DNA of 64,000 nt, from the NCBI GenBank assembly GCA_025504975.1, contig JANUWI010000010.1, forward strand, positions 1,116,001 through 1,180,000. Direction: 5' to 3'. Positions within the stretch are counted from its first letter, which is position 1. Each line of letters begins with the position of its first letter. The notes under the pieces were generated by a model. The model searched no databases and was not told where the DNA came from. It saw only the letters and a program-made list of their open reading frames with translations. The position numbers and the translations under genes are program-made. The stretch is from Plenodomus lindquistii. Taxonomy: Eukaryota; Ascomycota; Dothideomycetes; Pleosporales; Leptosphaeriaceae. Shown piece after piece: positions 1 through 8,826 of the stretch.

Positions 1-712
1 TGCGGTGTAGGTAGAAGGTATCTTCTTCGTTCAGCACTACTTGTTACATCTTCAAGGCAGTATCTTGTCTATCATGATTCGAGCTATTGATTGGGCGTAT
101 CGTCGGATGTAATACCTGATCGAACACGCCTGCGCCGAGTCAGCTTCGCAATGAAGGTACCACGTGGCTACTTCGTAGTCTCCCTGGCTAGAATTGAAGT
201 CGAGAATGCGATCGTCGCATGTGGGGTAGGGTTGGCTGGTGTGAAGACCCTGCAGACACGTTGTCCAGGAATCGCGACTGCATCGCGGGACTTTCAGTCG
301 TACCACATCACTTCAGCTACCATGGGTATATCCGAGCATTGTGTGTATCATCATTTGTACCTTTGCGCACATGAGTCTCATTGTGCCACATACAGCAGAT
401 GAAACTTGAGGGTTCGCTGGCAGTGTCTACGTAGTTGCCAGCATGATCGCCGCGCGGTCGAGAATTCCGCGGGGTTCCATCTCTCACATTCGCCCATGGC
501 GGTCTTCGCCGCGACTCATTGGCCACCTTCCCAAAACGTGGTTGGAGCGAACGACTACTCCTTTTGTCGCGATACAGAAGACACGTGGATTCGGGGTCGG
601 CCGTGCTGGTGCTTGTACTACTTATGACATCACCGGCTCCTGGGGCTTTTCTTCGACTTCTCGACTTGCAATTCGCGACAGGCTGCCAGAAATTCAACGC
701 ACAACACACACA
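1..712. other. Left-edge intergenic region
   Basis: I see no gene here. Open frames on both strands are short, overlap one another and match no family I know. The last part probably holds the promoter and leader of the DUF3632 gene that starts at 713. Confidence 0.5.
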
Positions 713-1754
713 ATGGCTCGCGTTAGAGTACATATATATCTCTTACATTTGAGAGTGGTCACTGATACCATACTAGAAACAAAACGAAGAAATCGAAAAA
801 GTACTATCGACCGTGGAGGACCAAGGGGCGCGAATCGATCAAGTAGCCAGAATACGAGGCTGGCACCGTCCTCAAGATGACAGCGCGTACTTTCCACTCA
901 TACAAGACGTTGTTAGCGAGAGGATATCCATGGACGACGCAATCGACAAGATTTTTGGACCCATTGACGAGAAGATTGCCGCGGAAAAGTTGGACGATGT
1001 AAACTTTCTAGACCTCTGGTACAGCATCATCCACTCCGCCAAGCGTATCGACTTCCAAGACGTGCAGCAACGCGACCAAATGGCTGATCTTGTCGATTTC
1101 GTCGGAAAATTCAAAGCGCATAAGATAGAGGGCAACGAAAAATACAATTATCTCTACGACTCATTAACTGATTTCAGCATGGCGAGTCGCGAGGCCTACA
1201 ACGACGCTCCTGTGGCGCATAATGGCTTTGTGGACGTTGAGTGTGCGGCCTGGGTCAGCTTGAATCACTTCCTCGCTCGCGTCACCGAGAAAGGGCTCCA
1301 CGACTTCTCCATGTACGCCATCTGGGCTATGCGGCAGGCTCTCGAAACTAAACTAGAGGATGATGTAGAAGCCACTGCTGCGCAAAAGTACGATGCCTAC
1401 GTTCCAGCAGCATTTTCCTGGTTCAAAGGAGCCGGACGGACCTTATTCACCAAGGAAATCGACCTCACGCCTACAGACCCCAATCAAGGGAACCCCGCAA
1501 GAGGAGGCCCACTATGGAAAGGCAAAGCCGAGTTCAGCAAAGAGCGCTGGTCGTTCTGGAAAGAAAGACTAGCGGCGATCTCGAGCATAGATGGAGTCAG
1601 TGAGGCGACCAAAGATGTGGCCAAGACAGCTGTTGAGCAAATGGAGCGTTCGGAGACATTTGAGCAGGTGTGCGCGCACCCCAGAGAATCACCTCGATGC
1701 ACGAATCGACGTGTATCAAGGAAAGGAGGAGACCATCTGCTGACTTGCCGTTAG
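713..1754 (+). CDS. DUF3632 family protein
   Basis: A 330-residue protein resembling the fungal DUF3632 family, whose function is unknown. The long frame from 777 has no good ATG near its beginning. A short first exon at 713-727 (ATG plus four codons) followed by a 49-nt intron (728-776, GT..AG) joins it in phase and supplies the start, so I chose that model. Family-like features are an N-terminal helix with ISMDDAIDKI, a central block around WVSLNHFLARV and SMYAIWAMRQAL, and the late block GGPLWKGKAEFSKERW. The last 35 residues look poorly conserved, and a GT just after GAGCAG near 1667 could be an unrecognised donor, so the C-terminus is uncertain. The protein looks soluble, with no signal peptide. 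The nearest gene lies convergently at 2139. Confidence 0.8.
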
Positions 1755-1963
1755 GGTCGACCCGATGACGAGAGGAACGCCAGATAGCCACCGCGCAGAG
1801 GTGGATTCGTACTCACGAGGCCCTTAAAGTGGTACTCTCAGACGCGCTGTATTCATGCTTACCCCCAACGCGACATTCCACGGGGTTTTACAGCACAGTA
1901 GGAATACGATGTGGCCGCGGAACCGTTTCGATTGTCAGAATCTTGAAAGTGACCGCAAAAACA

Positions 1964-2059
1964 TGTAATTATGTACACGAAGGCTGATTTTTTTTCACAT
2001 TCCCTCATGGCTTCGCTTCTCTTGTCTTTGCCCCAATAGCCGCAATACCAGCCGTCGAA
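1964..2059 (-). pseudogene. Remnant copy of the 3' end of the GlcG/HbpS-like gene
   Basis: This stretch of about 95 bp matches the 3' end and downstream sequence of the gene at 3713-4225 (compare 3646-3757). A 25-bp block containing TAATTATGTACACGAAGG is identical, and the last codons plus stop are recognisable with a few substitutions and indels. It has the same orientation as the full copy. No further coding sequence of that gene follows. I read it as the tail of a lost tandem duplicate or a partial segmental duplication; the ART-like gene lies between the two copies. Confidence 0.75.
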
Positions 2060-2138
2060 CAGGAATCATCATCCACCGAGTAACTTACCAGCCCAACAGG
2101 CCCGACTTCTACAATAGCCCTACATTTGCAGTCGCCTG

Positions 2139-3392
2139 CTACGCATCATATGCCCTCAGATGGGCTTCTTGCCCTTGCTCGCAACCCCCCCACCATGGCT
2201 TAGAGACCAGCCTGTAGCCTTGGGCAGGCTGTCTCAAAACGCATTTTCCATGGACCGCATCTTGAAGCTTCTTCACAAACTTCTCTTTCACCCATACGTA
2301 CTGCTCCGAGATTTCTCCTGTATCCTTATTTCGTAATAGGTGGCGGGGTGTGATGTCTGATGAGGTCTTCATCTTCGCGAATGATTTTTGATGGCTGTGT
2401 GCGATAGGGCCCCTGATGACACCACTACCGGCTCGCTTCCGGGATATATCTTTCGAGTATTGATCCTGACGTCGAGAGCAGAACAACAGCTCTCGGAAGT
2501 CGTCGTCGTCGAAGGTGAGGCTCCAGACTCCCACCTCTTGGAGGTGTGCATAAGGCACATGCATTACGAAGGTTCTCCTGTCAGCTACTGGGCATGTATC
2601 GGTGATAAGAGCTGCATAATGAGTTGCAACCCATAACTGATTAGTGAAATAAAGGCCTCCACGACGAGCGAAGTCGGTGGGGCCGAAGGACTCAAGAGGA
2701 AACAGATGCACACGACCGTCCTCGTACAGAGTCGTGTTGCATCTCCGTTTCTCAACGCTTTTATAAAGCGTAACATGGCCCTCAGGCGCCGGAATTTCGT
2801 CTTCTCGTCCACCCTCACCACCACCACTACCACGGAGTACTGGTCCCGCATCGTCGAGGTTTGCGATGATTGTGAGGCTTAAATCATCGAGTGCTAGATC
2901 GTTCGTTTCAATAATCTCCCGGAGCCAGACTGAGAGTGTCTGCGTGAGACGGATGGTCCTATGCTCGTCTTTCATGAGCGCTTCGATAATGGTTTCGCGA
3001 ATTCCGGCCCGTTTCATGGCTCCGATCCAGTCGTCCGTCGCATCTTCAATACCAGCACAGATTTCTTCCATCGAGGCAGTAGCCCAAGACACGGGTTCAA
3101 TCCGCACCCCTAGTTCTTGCTCATTCTTCGTTTTCGCTGCATACAGTTTTGCAGCTTGTGCAGGGGTGAAACCTAGAAACTCAAAAGTACCACTAGAGTT
3201 TGAGCTTGATGGAACGTCAATCCACGGTGCGCTTACCGACACAGCTGATGATGATGATGAACTCTCGGAACCAGGAGGTATCAGGAGAGCGCTGGAAATC
3301 TTCCTCTTTCCAGCTCGCTCTCCCTGCATCATTGCCGGCCGCTTTCGCATAATGAGGTTGATTGCATGATCAGAGAGAGGCGGGGAAGACAT
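2139..3392 (-). CDS. Hypothetical protein, possible ADP-ribosyltransferase-like fold
   Basis: A single-exon protein of 417 residues. The frame stays open upstream to 3518, but only through non-ATG codons inside a tandem repeat; the first ATG is at 3392 (MSSPPLSDHA), so I start there. Residues 1-200 are charged and serine-rich. From about residue 200 there is an HVTLYKSVEKR strand, then RRGGLYFTNQLWVATHYAAL, then FVMHVPYAHL. That order of a short basic strand, an aromatic YFT segment, a helix of the A-x-x-YA type and a following beta strand resembles DUF3990/ART-like folds, but I cannot identify a full catalytic triad. This is fold-level inference. There is no signal peptide or membrane segment. 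It sits between two copies of the 3' end of the GlcG/HbpS-like gene. Confidence 0.7.
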   Translation of the reverse strand: MSSPPLSDHAINLIMRKRPAMMQGERAGKRKISSALLIPPGSESSSSSSAVSVSAPWIDVPSSSNSSGTFEFLGFTPAQAAKLYAAKTKNEQELGVRIEPVSWATASMEEICAGIEDATDDWIGAMKRAGIRETIIEALMKDEHRTIRLTQTLSVWLREIIETNDLALDDLSLTIIANLDDAGPVLRGSGGGEGGREDEIPAPEGHVTLYKSVEKRRCNTTLYEDGRVHLFPLESFGPTDFARRGGLYFTNQLWVATHYAALITDTCPVADRRTFVMHVPYAHLQEVGVWSLTFDDDDFRELLFCSRRQDQYSKDISRKRAGSGVIRGPIAHSHQKSFAKMKTSSDITPRHLLRNKDTGEISEQYVWVKEKFVKKLQDAVHGKCVLRQPAQGYRLVSKPWWGGCEQGQEAHLRAYDA

Positions 3393-3401
3393 GGGGAAGC
3401 G

Positions 3402-3473
3402 GGTGATATCTCTGAAGGTGTGATAATATCTGGAGATGTGATAACGTTTGGGGATGTGATAATGTTTGGGGAT
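3402..3473. repeat. Imperfect 18-bp tandem repeat, about four copies
   Basis: Successive units beginning GTGATA (for example GTGATAACGTTTGGGGAT and GTGATAATGTTTGGGGAT) lie just upstream of the start codon of the gene at 3392. On the gene strand the repeat keeps a frame open without ATG, so it is probably leader or promoter. Confidence 0.8.
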
Positions 3474-3712
3474 GTAATGATTGAACACATTGGGTATGTG
3501 GAAGAAAGTGTTGTTCAAAACATATTATAATCACGCGGAGGATAATTCTTCGGTTATGCAATATTGGCTACATGTCTGCGTTGAGTTCGTTTGCAACATT
3601 CACGGTACGGCCACGTATCACAGTACCTGATATCCTGATAAATAGTATGTAATTATGTACACGAAGGCTGAACTTTTTTTTTTCGGGTAAGAACCCCCAT
3701 GACTTCGCTTCT

Positions 3713-4225
3713 CTATGCACTCGTCTTTGCCCCAATAGCCGCAACACCAGCCGTCGACACCCTGACATCCTGATCCACAGTGCCCCCACTAACACCAACG
3801 CCTCCAATCAACTTGCCATCCAGATAAATCGGAAAACCACCCCCAAATACAATCAACCCGCCATTCGTACTGTCGATCCCGTACAATGGCGCACCAGGCT
3901 GTACCGAGTCGTAGAAGCCTCCACTTGGGATACCGTTGAACAAGACGGCTGTGCGGGCCTTCCTAGTCGATACGTCGATGGAGCCAATGAGCGCGTTGTC
4001 CATGCGGAGGAAAGCGACAAGGAGGCCGGAGGGGTCGACGACGGCAATGTTCTGGGGAATGTTTTCTGCGGTGGCGTTTGCGACGGCGGCGGTGATGATG
4101 TGTTGGGCTTGTGTGGAAGAGACGACGAAGCGTTGAGAGGGGTAACTGCCGATGCCGTTTGTGTTGTTTGTTTGGGCGAGGACGATTGCTGGGAGAGCAG
4201 CCAGGAGGGAGAAGGAGAGCTTCAT
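3713..4225 (-). CDS. Secreted GlcG/HbpS-type (DUF336) protein
   Basis: A 170-residue protein starting at ATG 4225; the frame upstream has only non-ATG codons. Residues 1-18 (MKLSFSLLAALPAIVLAQ) are a clear signal peptide. The remainder is one GlcG/HbpS (DUF336) domain: a helix that includes AQHIITAAVANATAEN, a strand NIAVVDPSGLLVAFLRMDNA, the segment STRKARTAVLFNGIPSG, and the glycine-rich FGGGFPIYLDGKLIGGVGVSGGT. Family members bind haem or cobalamin-like ligands or act in glycolate-type operons; the role of the secreted fungal forms is not established. Part of its 3' end is duplicated at 1964-2059. I see no introns. Confidence 0.9.
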   Translation of the reverse strand: MKLSFSLLAALPAIVLAQTNNTNGIGSYPSQRFVVSSTQAQHIITAAVANATAENIPQNIAVVDPSGLLVAFLRMDNALIGSIDVSTRKARTAVLFNGIPSGGFYDSVQPGAPLYGIDSTNGGLIVFGGGFPIYLDGKLIGGVGVSGGTVDQDVRVSTAGVAAIGAKTSA

Positions 4226-4993
4226 TGTGGTGTGGTATGAGAAATGGACTTTTGTGGGTGAAGCAAGTACCAATTGAGATTTTGTATGAAGCTTGTCAGA
4301 TATTTACAGCTCAAATTAGGTACAAACACTTAGTATGCAGACCACGGTGACATGCCATGCCATGCCCGTACAAGGCCAACATACTTATACCTACCCTTCA
4401 TACAGAAATCCTTCACTCGCTTTTCCCGTTCTCTATAACCGATACAGGGTCCACTATCTGCAGCTAGTTCTTCAGACGCGTCCACCTCCTCGCGACTAGA
4501 GCAACAACATGACAAACAACAAGTTCCTCGGTCGCAACACATGGCTAGGTGTACCATGGCTTGCCAGACAGTCCATGGAAGGTGTGCGGGGCAAGGTGCT
4601 AAAACGGACCTCAGCCCGTTTGCCCAACCCTGTTCTGGTCTGGTATCGGTCTGAAGCAGTTTGGTGCTGATGGGGAATGATCGGACCTTTTCGCCTGGCC
4701 CCACTATCCGTCGGCTCGGGGCTTCTCTGTCATCTGGGCGATGGAGCGTATGAATGTACAGTAAATGGGATCGCGAATGTGCGTATTGTGACTCGTAACA
4801 TGGGATTGAAAGAGATGGGAGACGGCGGTGGGAGGGTTGCGGTGATCTTGTTCATGCGAGTTGATGTTCGGAGATGCGCCAGGGCTCGCCCGCTTGCCCA
4901 CTTGCTCCACCGCGATGGAACGCTACGAACCTGTCGCCCATGTTACCGCTTCGACTTACTAATTTCCGCCACCAAATATTGCGGCACGATCCT
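4226..4993. other. Intergenic region, no gene seen
   Basis: It lies upstream of the GlcG/HbpS-like gene and downstream of the JmjC-like gene. Only short unsupported frames occur here. Confidence 0.5.
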
Positions 4994-6412
4994 TCAGGCG
5001 TTCCAATGGGCGTCAAGGAAGTGCCGGGTAAGACGTCCTCTCGGATGTCCATCTCCCGGCATTATCTCGATTCGCAGATGGCACAAGCGGCACCGCGCCT
5101 TTTTCTTGCGTTGGACCTCGAGATAGTCAATCCACGACTGCTTAAAGCTTGCCTCAAGACGTTGTGCAAGCTTTGCATCCTCTATGTGGACAAAGAGAGT
5201 CTTGATCATGTCATTCAAGGTGGACTTGTTGCTGTCCTTTGGGTCGAGCTTGAAGCACCCGTTGCACAACTTTGTGATCACTTTGCTGGGGTTGAAGTAT
5301 TTGAAGTTGCCGTTGAGGATATGCTCTAGGTGCTCGCCCAGTTCGCGGACATAGCTCACAAGATAGGATTGCTGCAGGTTTTTCGTTGGCCATAGACGAT
5401 TCATTAGCACCCAGGCTCCGATAGACGATAGACGATCCACATACTTAGTCGCCATTGCTCGCCAAGATTCGCAACAGGTGGATGTCTGCGTGGAGACGAC
5501 CATGAAGGACCAATGCGGAGGGATGAGAAGAGTCTCACCTGGCCGCTGTACGATGAAGATACCGTGTTGCAGCTTGGGCAAGGTGTTCATCATGGCCGTA
5601 TCGGAAGCCTCAAGCCACTTATCTTCGTAGCCTTGGCGGAGAGCATCCATGTTCGCTGGATGTGGAGGGAAAGCGAGCCACACTTTACAGCCGACCAAGA
5701 GTGTTGAAAAGAGATAGTGGTCATGATGCACCAGCTCGAACACCTCATTAGCCGGGGCGATGGTTGTCTTGTACCTGGTCTGGCCCAAGAAACCAAGATG
5801 CTCCCAACGATCGTACCCCAAGCTGAGTCGATCGAACGTAGGAGAGTCCATGTGGATGATAGCGCCTGGGTCCTTGAACCGAGGATTGGCGATATTCCCA
5901 AGGAGTTCAGCCGCAGCGCGCGCATCGCGCTCAACACTGCCGCGGGTAGGTGCAAACCGGAAGACGTTTGGAGCGCCTATTTCAGCGAGGAGAATGTGCT
6001 GGATGTCATCAGCATCTGGCATGAATGCAAACGGCTGCAGATTCCAACCAGCCAGGACTGGCGATTCAAAGATATTGGGTTTGAATGGGCCAACGCCTTC
6101 ACGACGAAGTTCTTTTAGTGCTTCCTCATTGAGAGCGTGGTGGTTACCAGCCAGAGCCATTTTGAACAAAACTGCCGCGCGAGGATCTTGGCAGAATTCG
6201 AGTTCAGCCATGACATCGATCAAATTTTGCGTGTGAAGGGCAACCCACGAGACCTTGAGCGCCTTCGGTAGGTGGATCGATGGAGGAGTAGGATGAGAAC
6301 GGATTATGAGGATCTCAGGATCATCGGGGACACCGTCATCACTCCGGAGGGTCGCCCGTGGTAATGTGGTGATATGGTCGTCATTGACGGGTAGTGTTTG
6401 AGGCAAGTTCAT
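4994..6412 (-). CDS. JmjC-like cupin protein with C-terminal CCHH motif
   Basis: A single-exon protein of 472 residues from ATG 6412. The frame extends to 6565 only through a TTG codon. The middle resembles a JmjC/cupin core: around residue 225 the segment ELVHHDHYLFSTLLVGCKVW gives H-x-D followed by the family's G-x-K-x-W strand, and near residue 295 PGETLLIPPHWSFMVV corresponds to the second half of the barrel. In active JmjC enzymes a histidine follows the tryptophan of that second motif; here it is serine (HWS), so the third metal ligand seems absent unless the preceding HW supplies it. The last 35 residues hold CRLC and, about 20 residues later, HFLDAH, a possible zinc-binding CCHH module. 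It could be a regulatory protein rather than a demethylase. Confidence 0.75.
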   Translation of the reverse strand: MNLPQTLPVNDDHITTLPRATLRSDDGVPDDPEILIIRSHPTPPSIHLPKALKVSWVALHTQNLIDVMAELEFCQDPRAAVLFKMALAGNHHALNEEALKELRREGVGPFKPNIFESPVLAGWNLQPFAFMPDADDIQHILLAEIGAPNVFRFAPTRGSVERDARAAAELLGNIANPRFKDPGAIIHMDSPTFDRLSLGYDRWEHLGFLGQTRYKTTIAPANEVFELVHHDHYLFSTLLVGCKVWLAFPPHPANMDALRQGYEDKWLEASDTAMMNTLPKLQHGIFIVQRPGETLLIPPHWSFMVVSTQTSTCCESWRAMATKYVDRLSSIGAWVLMNRLWPTKNLQQSYLVSYVRELGEHLEHILNGNFKYFNPSKVITKLCNGCFKLDPKDSNKSTLNDMIKTLFVHIEDAKLAQRLEASFKQSWIDYLEVQRKKKARCRLCHLRIEIMPGDGHPRGRLTRHFLDAHWNA

Positions 6413-7083
6413 TGCTTTTGGTAGTAGGGTTTGAGTGTGAGTGTAAACGAATGTGGAAAGGTCTTGTGGAGGAGTTGGTTGAGTGTGATGGTGGTTGTGA
6501 TCGAGGTCTTGGTTGTAGAGAGGAAAGTCTGTTCGTCTAGTGCCAAGCTCTGTCAAATTAATCAAGGAGTGAATTCGAGGTACCTTCCTTTGTGTGGGAG
6601 TGAGTCAACAACATCATATAGAGTAGTGCCTAGTGTTACAAGGTATGGCCTGGAAGCTTCTGGCTGGCTGGCATGTTTTTATTACCTATTTTGGGTAGAT
6701 GCAAACGATCGTGAGCCCTACCGTCTTCACCTGTAGAGTGTTCATCTCAGCTGAGACGTACATCGTATATGCGACACTACTGCGGGGAGAACTACATGGT
6801 GCTGGGAGACAGGTCTTGAAATTCGTATGATGATTGAAAGGCACTTGTGCATGTGTGTCCGTCTTTTCAATCGTGGACCATGTCAATGGTGTTGGTGTTG
6901 GTGTTGGTTGTTTGGCACAAGTCGGAGAGCGGAGGGGAAGGCGCACCAGCCACAGTGGCTAAAAGGCACGGCTTGGCGGCCCTAGCGGGATAACCGCACA
7001 CTGGCTCAGACAGAACTTCAATATTCACCGACCGACGACAACCCCACAACTAACACGACAGGTATTGCGCCAACACCGTCAAC
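6413..7083. other. Divergent promoter region between JmjC-like gene and RPL24
   Basis: No gene seen. It separates two divergently transcribed genes and should hold both promoters. A short GGTGTT tandem tract lies near 6889-6907. I could not identify a specific factor site with confidence. Confidence 0.5.
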
Positions 7084-7894
7084 ATGCGTACCTACGACGA
7101 CTCCTTCAGCGGTCAGAAGATCTACCCGGGCAAGGTGCGTTTCTGCCGTCCCTCTGCTGGGCGAACCCCCCGTCCGGCCGGCCGCCAGATGTCGCACTCT
7201 CTCGGGCCCTGCGCGCCACGCCCCCAAGACAACCCAGCCTGGCCGAGGGAGGACGGCGACCATGTGAGAGCGAACAGCAGGTGCTAATTGCATCTACAGG
7301 GCAAGCTCTACGTCCGCGGTGACAGCAAGATCTTCCGCTTCCAGAACGGCAAGACCGAGTCCCTCTTCCTCCAGCGCAAGAACCCTCGCAAGATTCACTG
7401 GACCACCCTGTACCGAAGGGCGCACAAGAAGGGTATCTCTGAGGTGAGTCTCCCAGTGCCTTTTGCCCATGCTCTCAATCCCAGAAATGAGGGGGATGGA
7501 CTGCGAGACATGACATCAGTCTGCACCTCCTTTCCGACAGCATAAACACACAAACGAAGAATGCCTCCTCCTCCTCCAGACCAGTTCACTGACCATCATC
7601 GCCCCCCAACAGGAAGTCGCCAAGAAGCGCACCCGCCGCACAGTCAAGCACCAGCGTGCCATCGTCGGTGCCTCGCTCGATGTGATCAAGGAGCGCCGCT
7701 CCCAGCGACCCGAGGCCCGTGCCGCTGCCCGCAGCGCCGCCGTCAAGGAGGGCAAGGAGAAGAAGGCCGAGGCCGACGCGAAGAAGAAGGCAGAGAAGGC
7801 CAAGAACGCTGCTGCCGGACGGGGCCAGGCCGCAAAGGTCAGCAAGCAGGGTGCCAAGGGTGCCGCACCAAAGGTGCAGGCCAGGACTCGTTAA
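7084..7894 (+). CDS. RPL24: 60S ribosomal protein L24 (eL24)
   Basis: A 158-residue ribosomal protein of the large subunit, in three exons: 7084-7134, 7300-7443 and 7613-7894. The introns (165 and 169 nt) begin GTGCGT and GTGAGT and end CAG, all in phase 0. The spliced product has the eL24 signature FSGQKIYPGKGKLYVRGDSK, then RFQNGKTESLFLQRKNPRKI, EEVAKKRTRRTVK, and the GASLDVIKERRSQRPEAR segment followed by a lysine/alanine-rich tail. Length and order fit yeast L24 closely. The JmjC-like gene is divergent, the Gin4/Hsl1 kinase convergent. The second intron is C-rich near its acceptor. Confidence 0.97.
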
Positions 7895-8826
7895 GCTGAG
7901 CTGAGTTGAGCTGTGCTGTGCTGAGCTGTGCTGTGACGGGTTGTGTGCATTAGTCAGTCGGGCTGGTTTTTCGGGACGACTCGGTGTTGTTCCTTTTACT
8001 CTCTACCTCTGAGCTGAGCTGAGCTTTTTCTCCGAAATAACTACCACGGGAAAAACATGGAATGAATGGAATGGCTTGATGGCTTACATCTTTTTTGGCG
8101 CGATCAATGCCGCACTGGACCACTGTCCATGTTAGGGTCTGGCGCCACAGGGCAAATGCAATACCAAGTGTCACGAACGACCATGCCTTTTTTTCAGTCG
8201 CACCACCTGTGATGGTCGTGTCGAACCAATAACAACTTGGAACATCCTCAAAACAGGTCACCAGAATTCGACACCAAGCCAAGCCGATTAATACTTCTAT
8301 CATTACGTGCCGCCAACTGCTCTCGCGCCGCATGACCTAAACACTACAAAAGAAGCTATGGACGCTTCACGCAACGCAATGCTGATGCCAATGCCCAAGC
8401 TAATGCTCCCCCCCTCAATTCAATCTGTGCTTATAAACTTCAGAAAAGCCTCCCAATGCCAAATGACGCCATCTAACAAGTACAAAGCTTGTACGACGAG
8501 AAGAAAGACATTAGCATTATGTGCCCCCATTGATAAGGCGGATATCGAAATGAACGCAATGCTTTTGGTGTAGTCGTAGTTTTCGCAGTAGTCGATTGCA
8601 GGATACCGAAGCAACGTGGTGTGTCGTTATCCATGTGGATGCTGTGTAGTAACGGCCAGGGGTAACGCTCCAAGCACCTAATATCGTCATGTCGTTCGAT
8701 ATCCAAAACGTGCGCATATCCAGATTCGTCCACCCTTCTGTCGTACCACAAGTATTACTCTGCCAATGTGGTGATCCTCACAGACACTAGAATCCTACTT
8801 TATCCCTCCTTTTGATGCAATTTCCT
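7895..8826. other. Convergent 3' region with pentanucleotide-like repeats
   Basis: It lies between the stop codons of RPL24 and the kinase. Bases 7895-7936 just after the RPL24 stop are a degenerate GAGCT/GTGCT repeat, and a shorter GAGCT run recurs near 8010-8024. I see no gene in the rest. Confidence 0.6.

Noticed and set aside
2388..3369. Plus-strand frames opposite the ART-like gene
   Set aside because: Shadows of the minus-strand gene, which has the coherent domain pattern and the better start.
7950..8333. Minus-strand frame of 127 codons between RPL24 and the kinase
   Set aside because: It sits in convergent 3' flanks with no family match and no plausible promoter.
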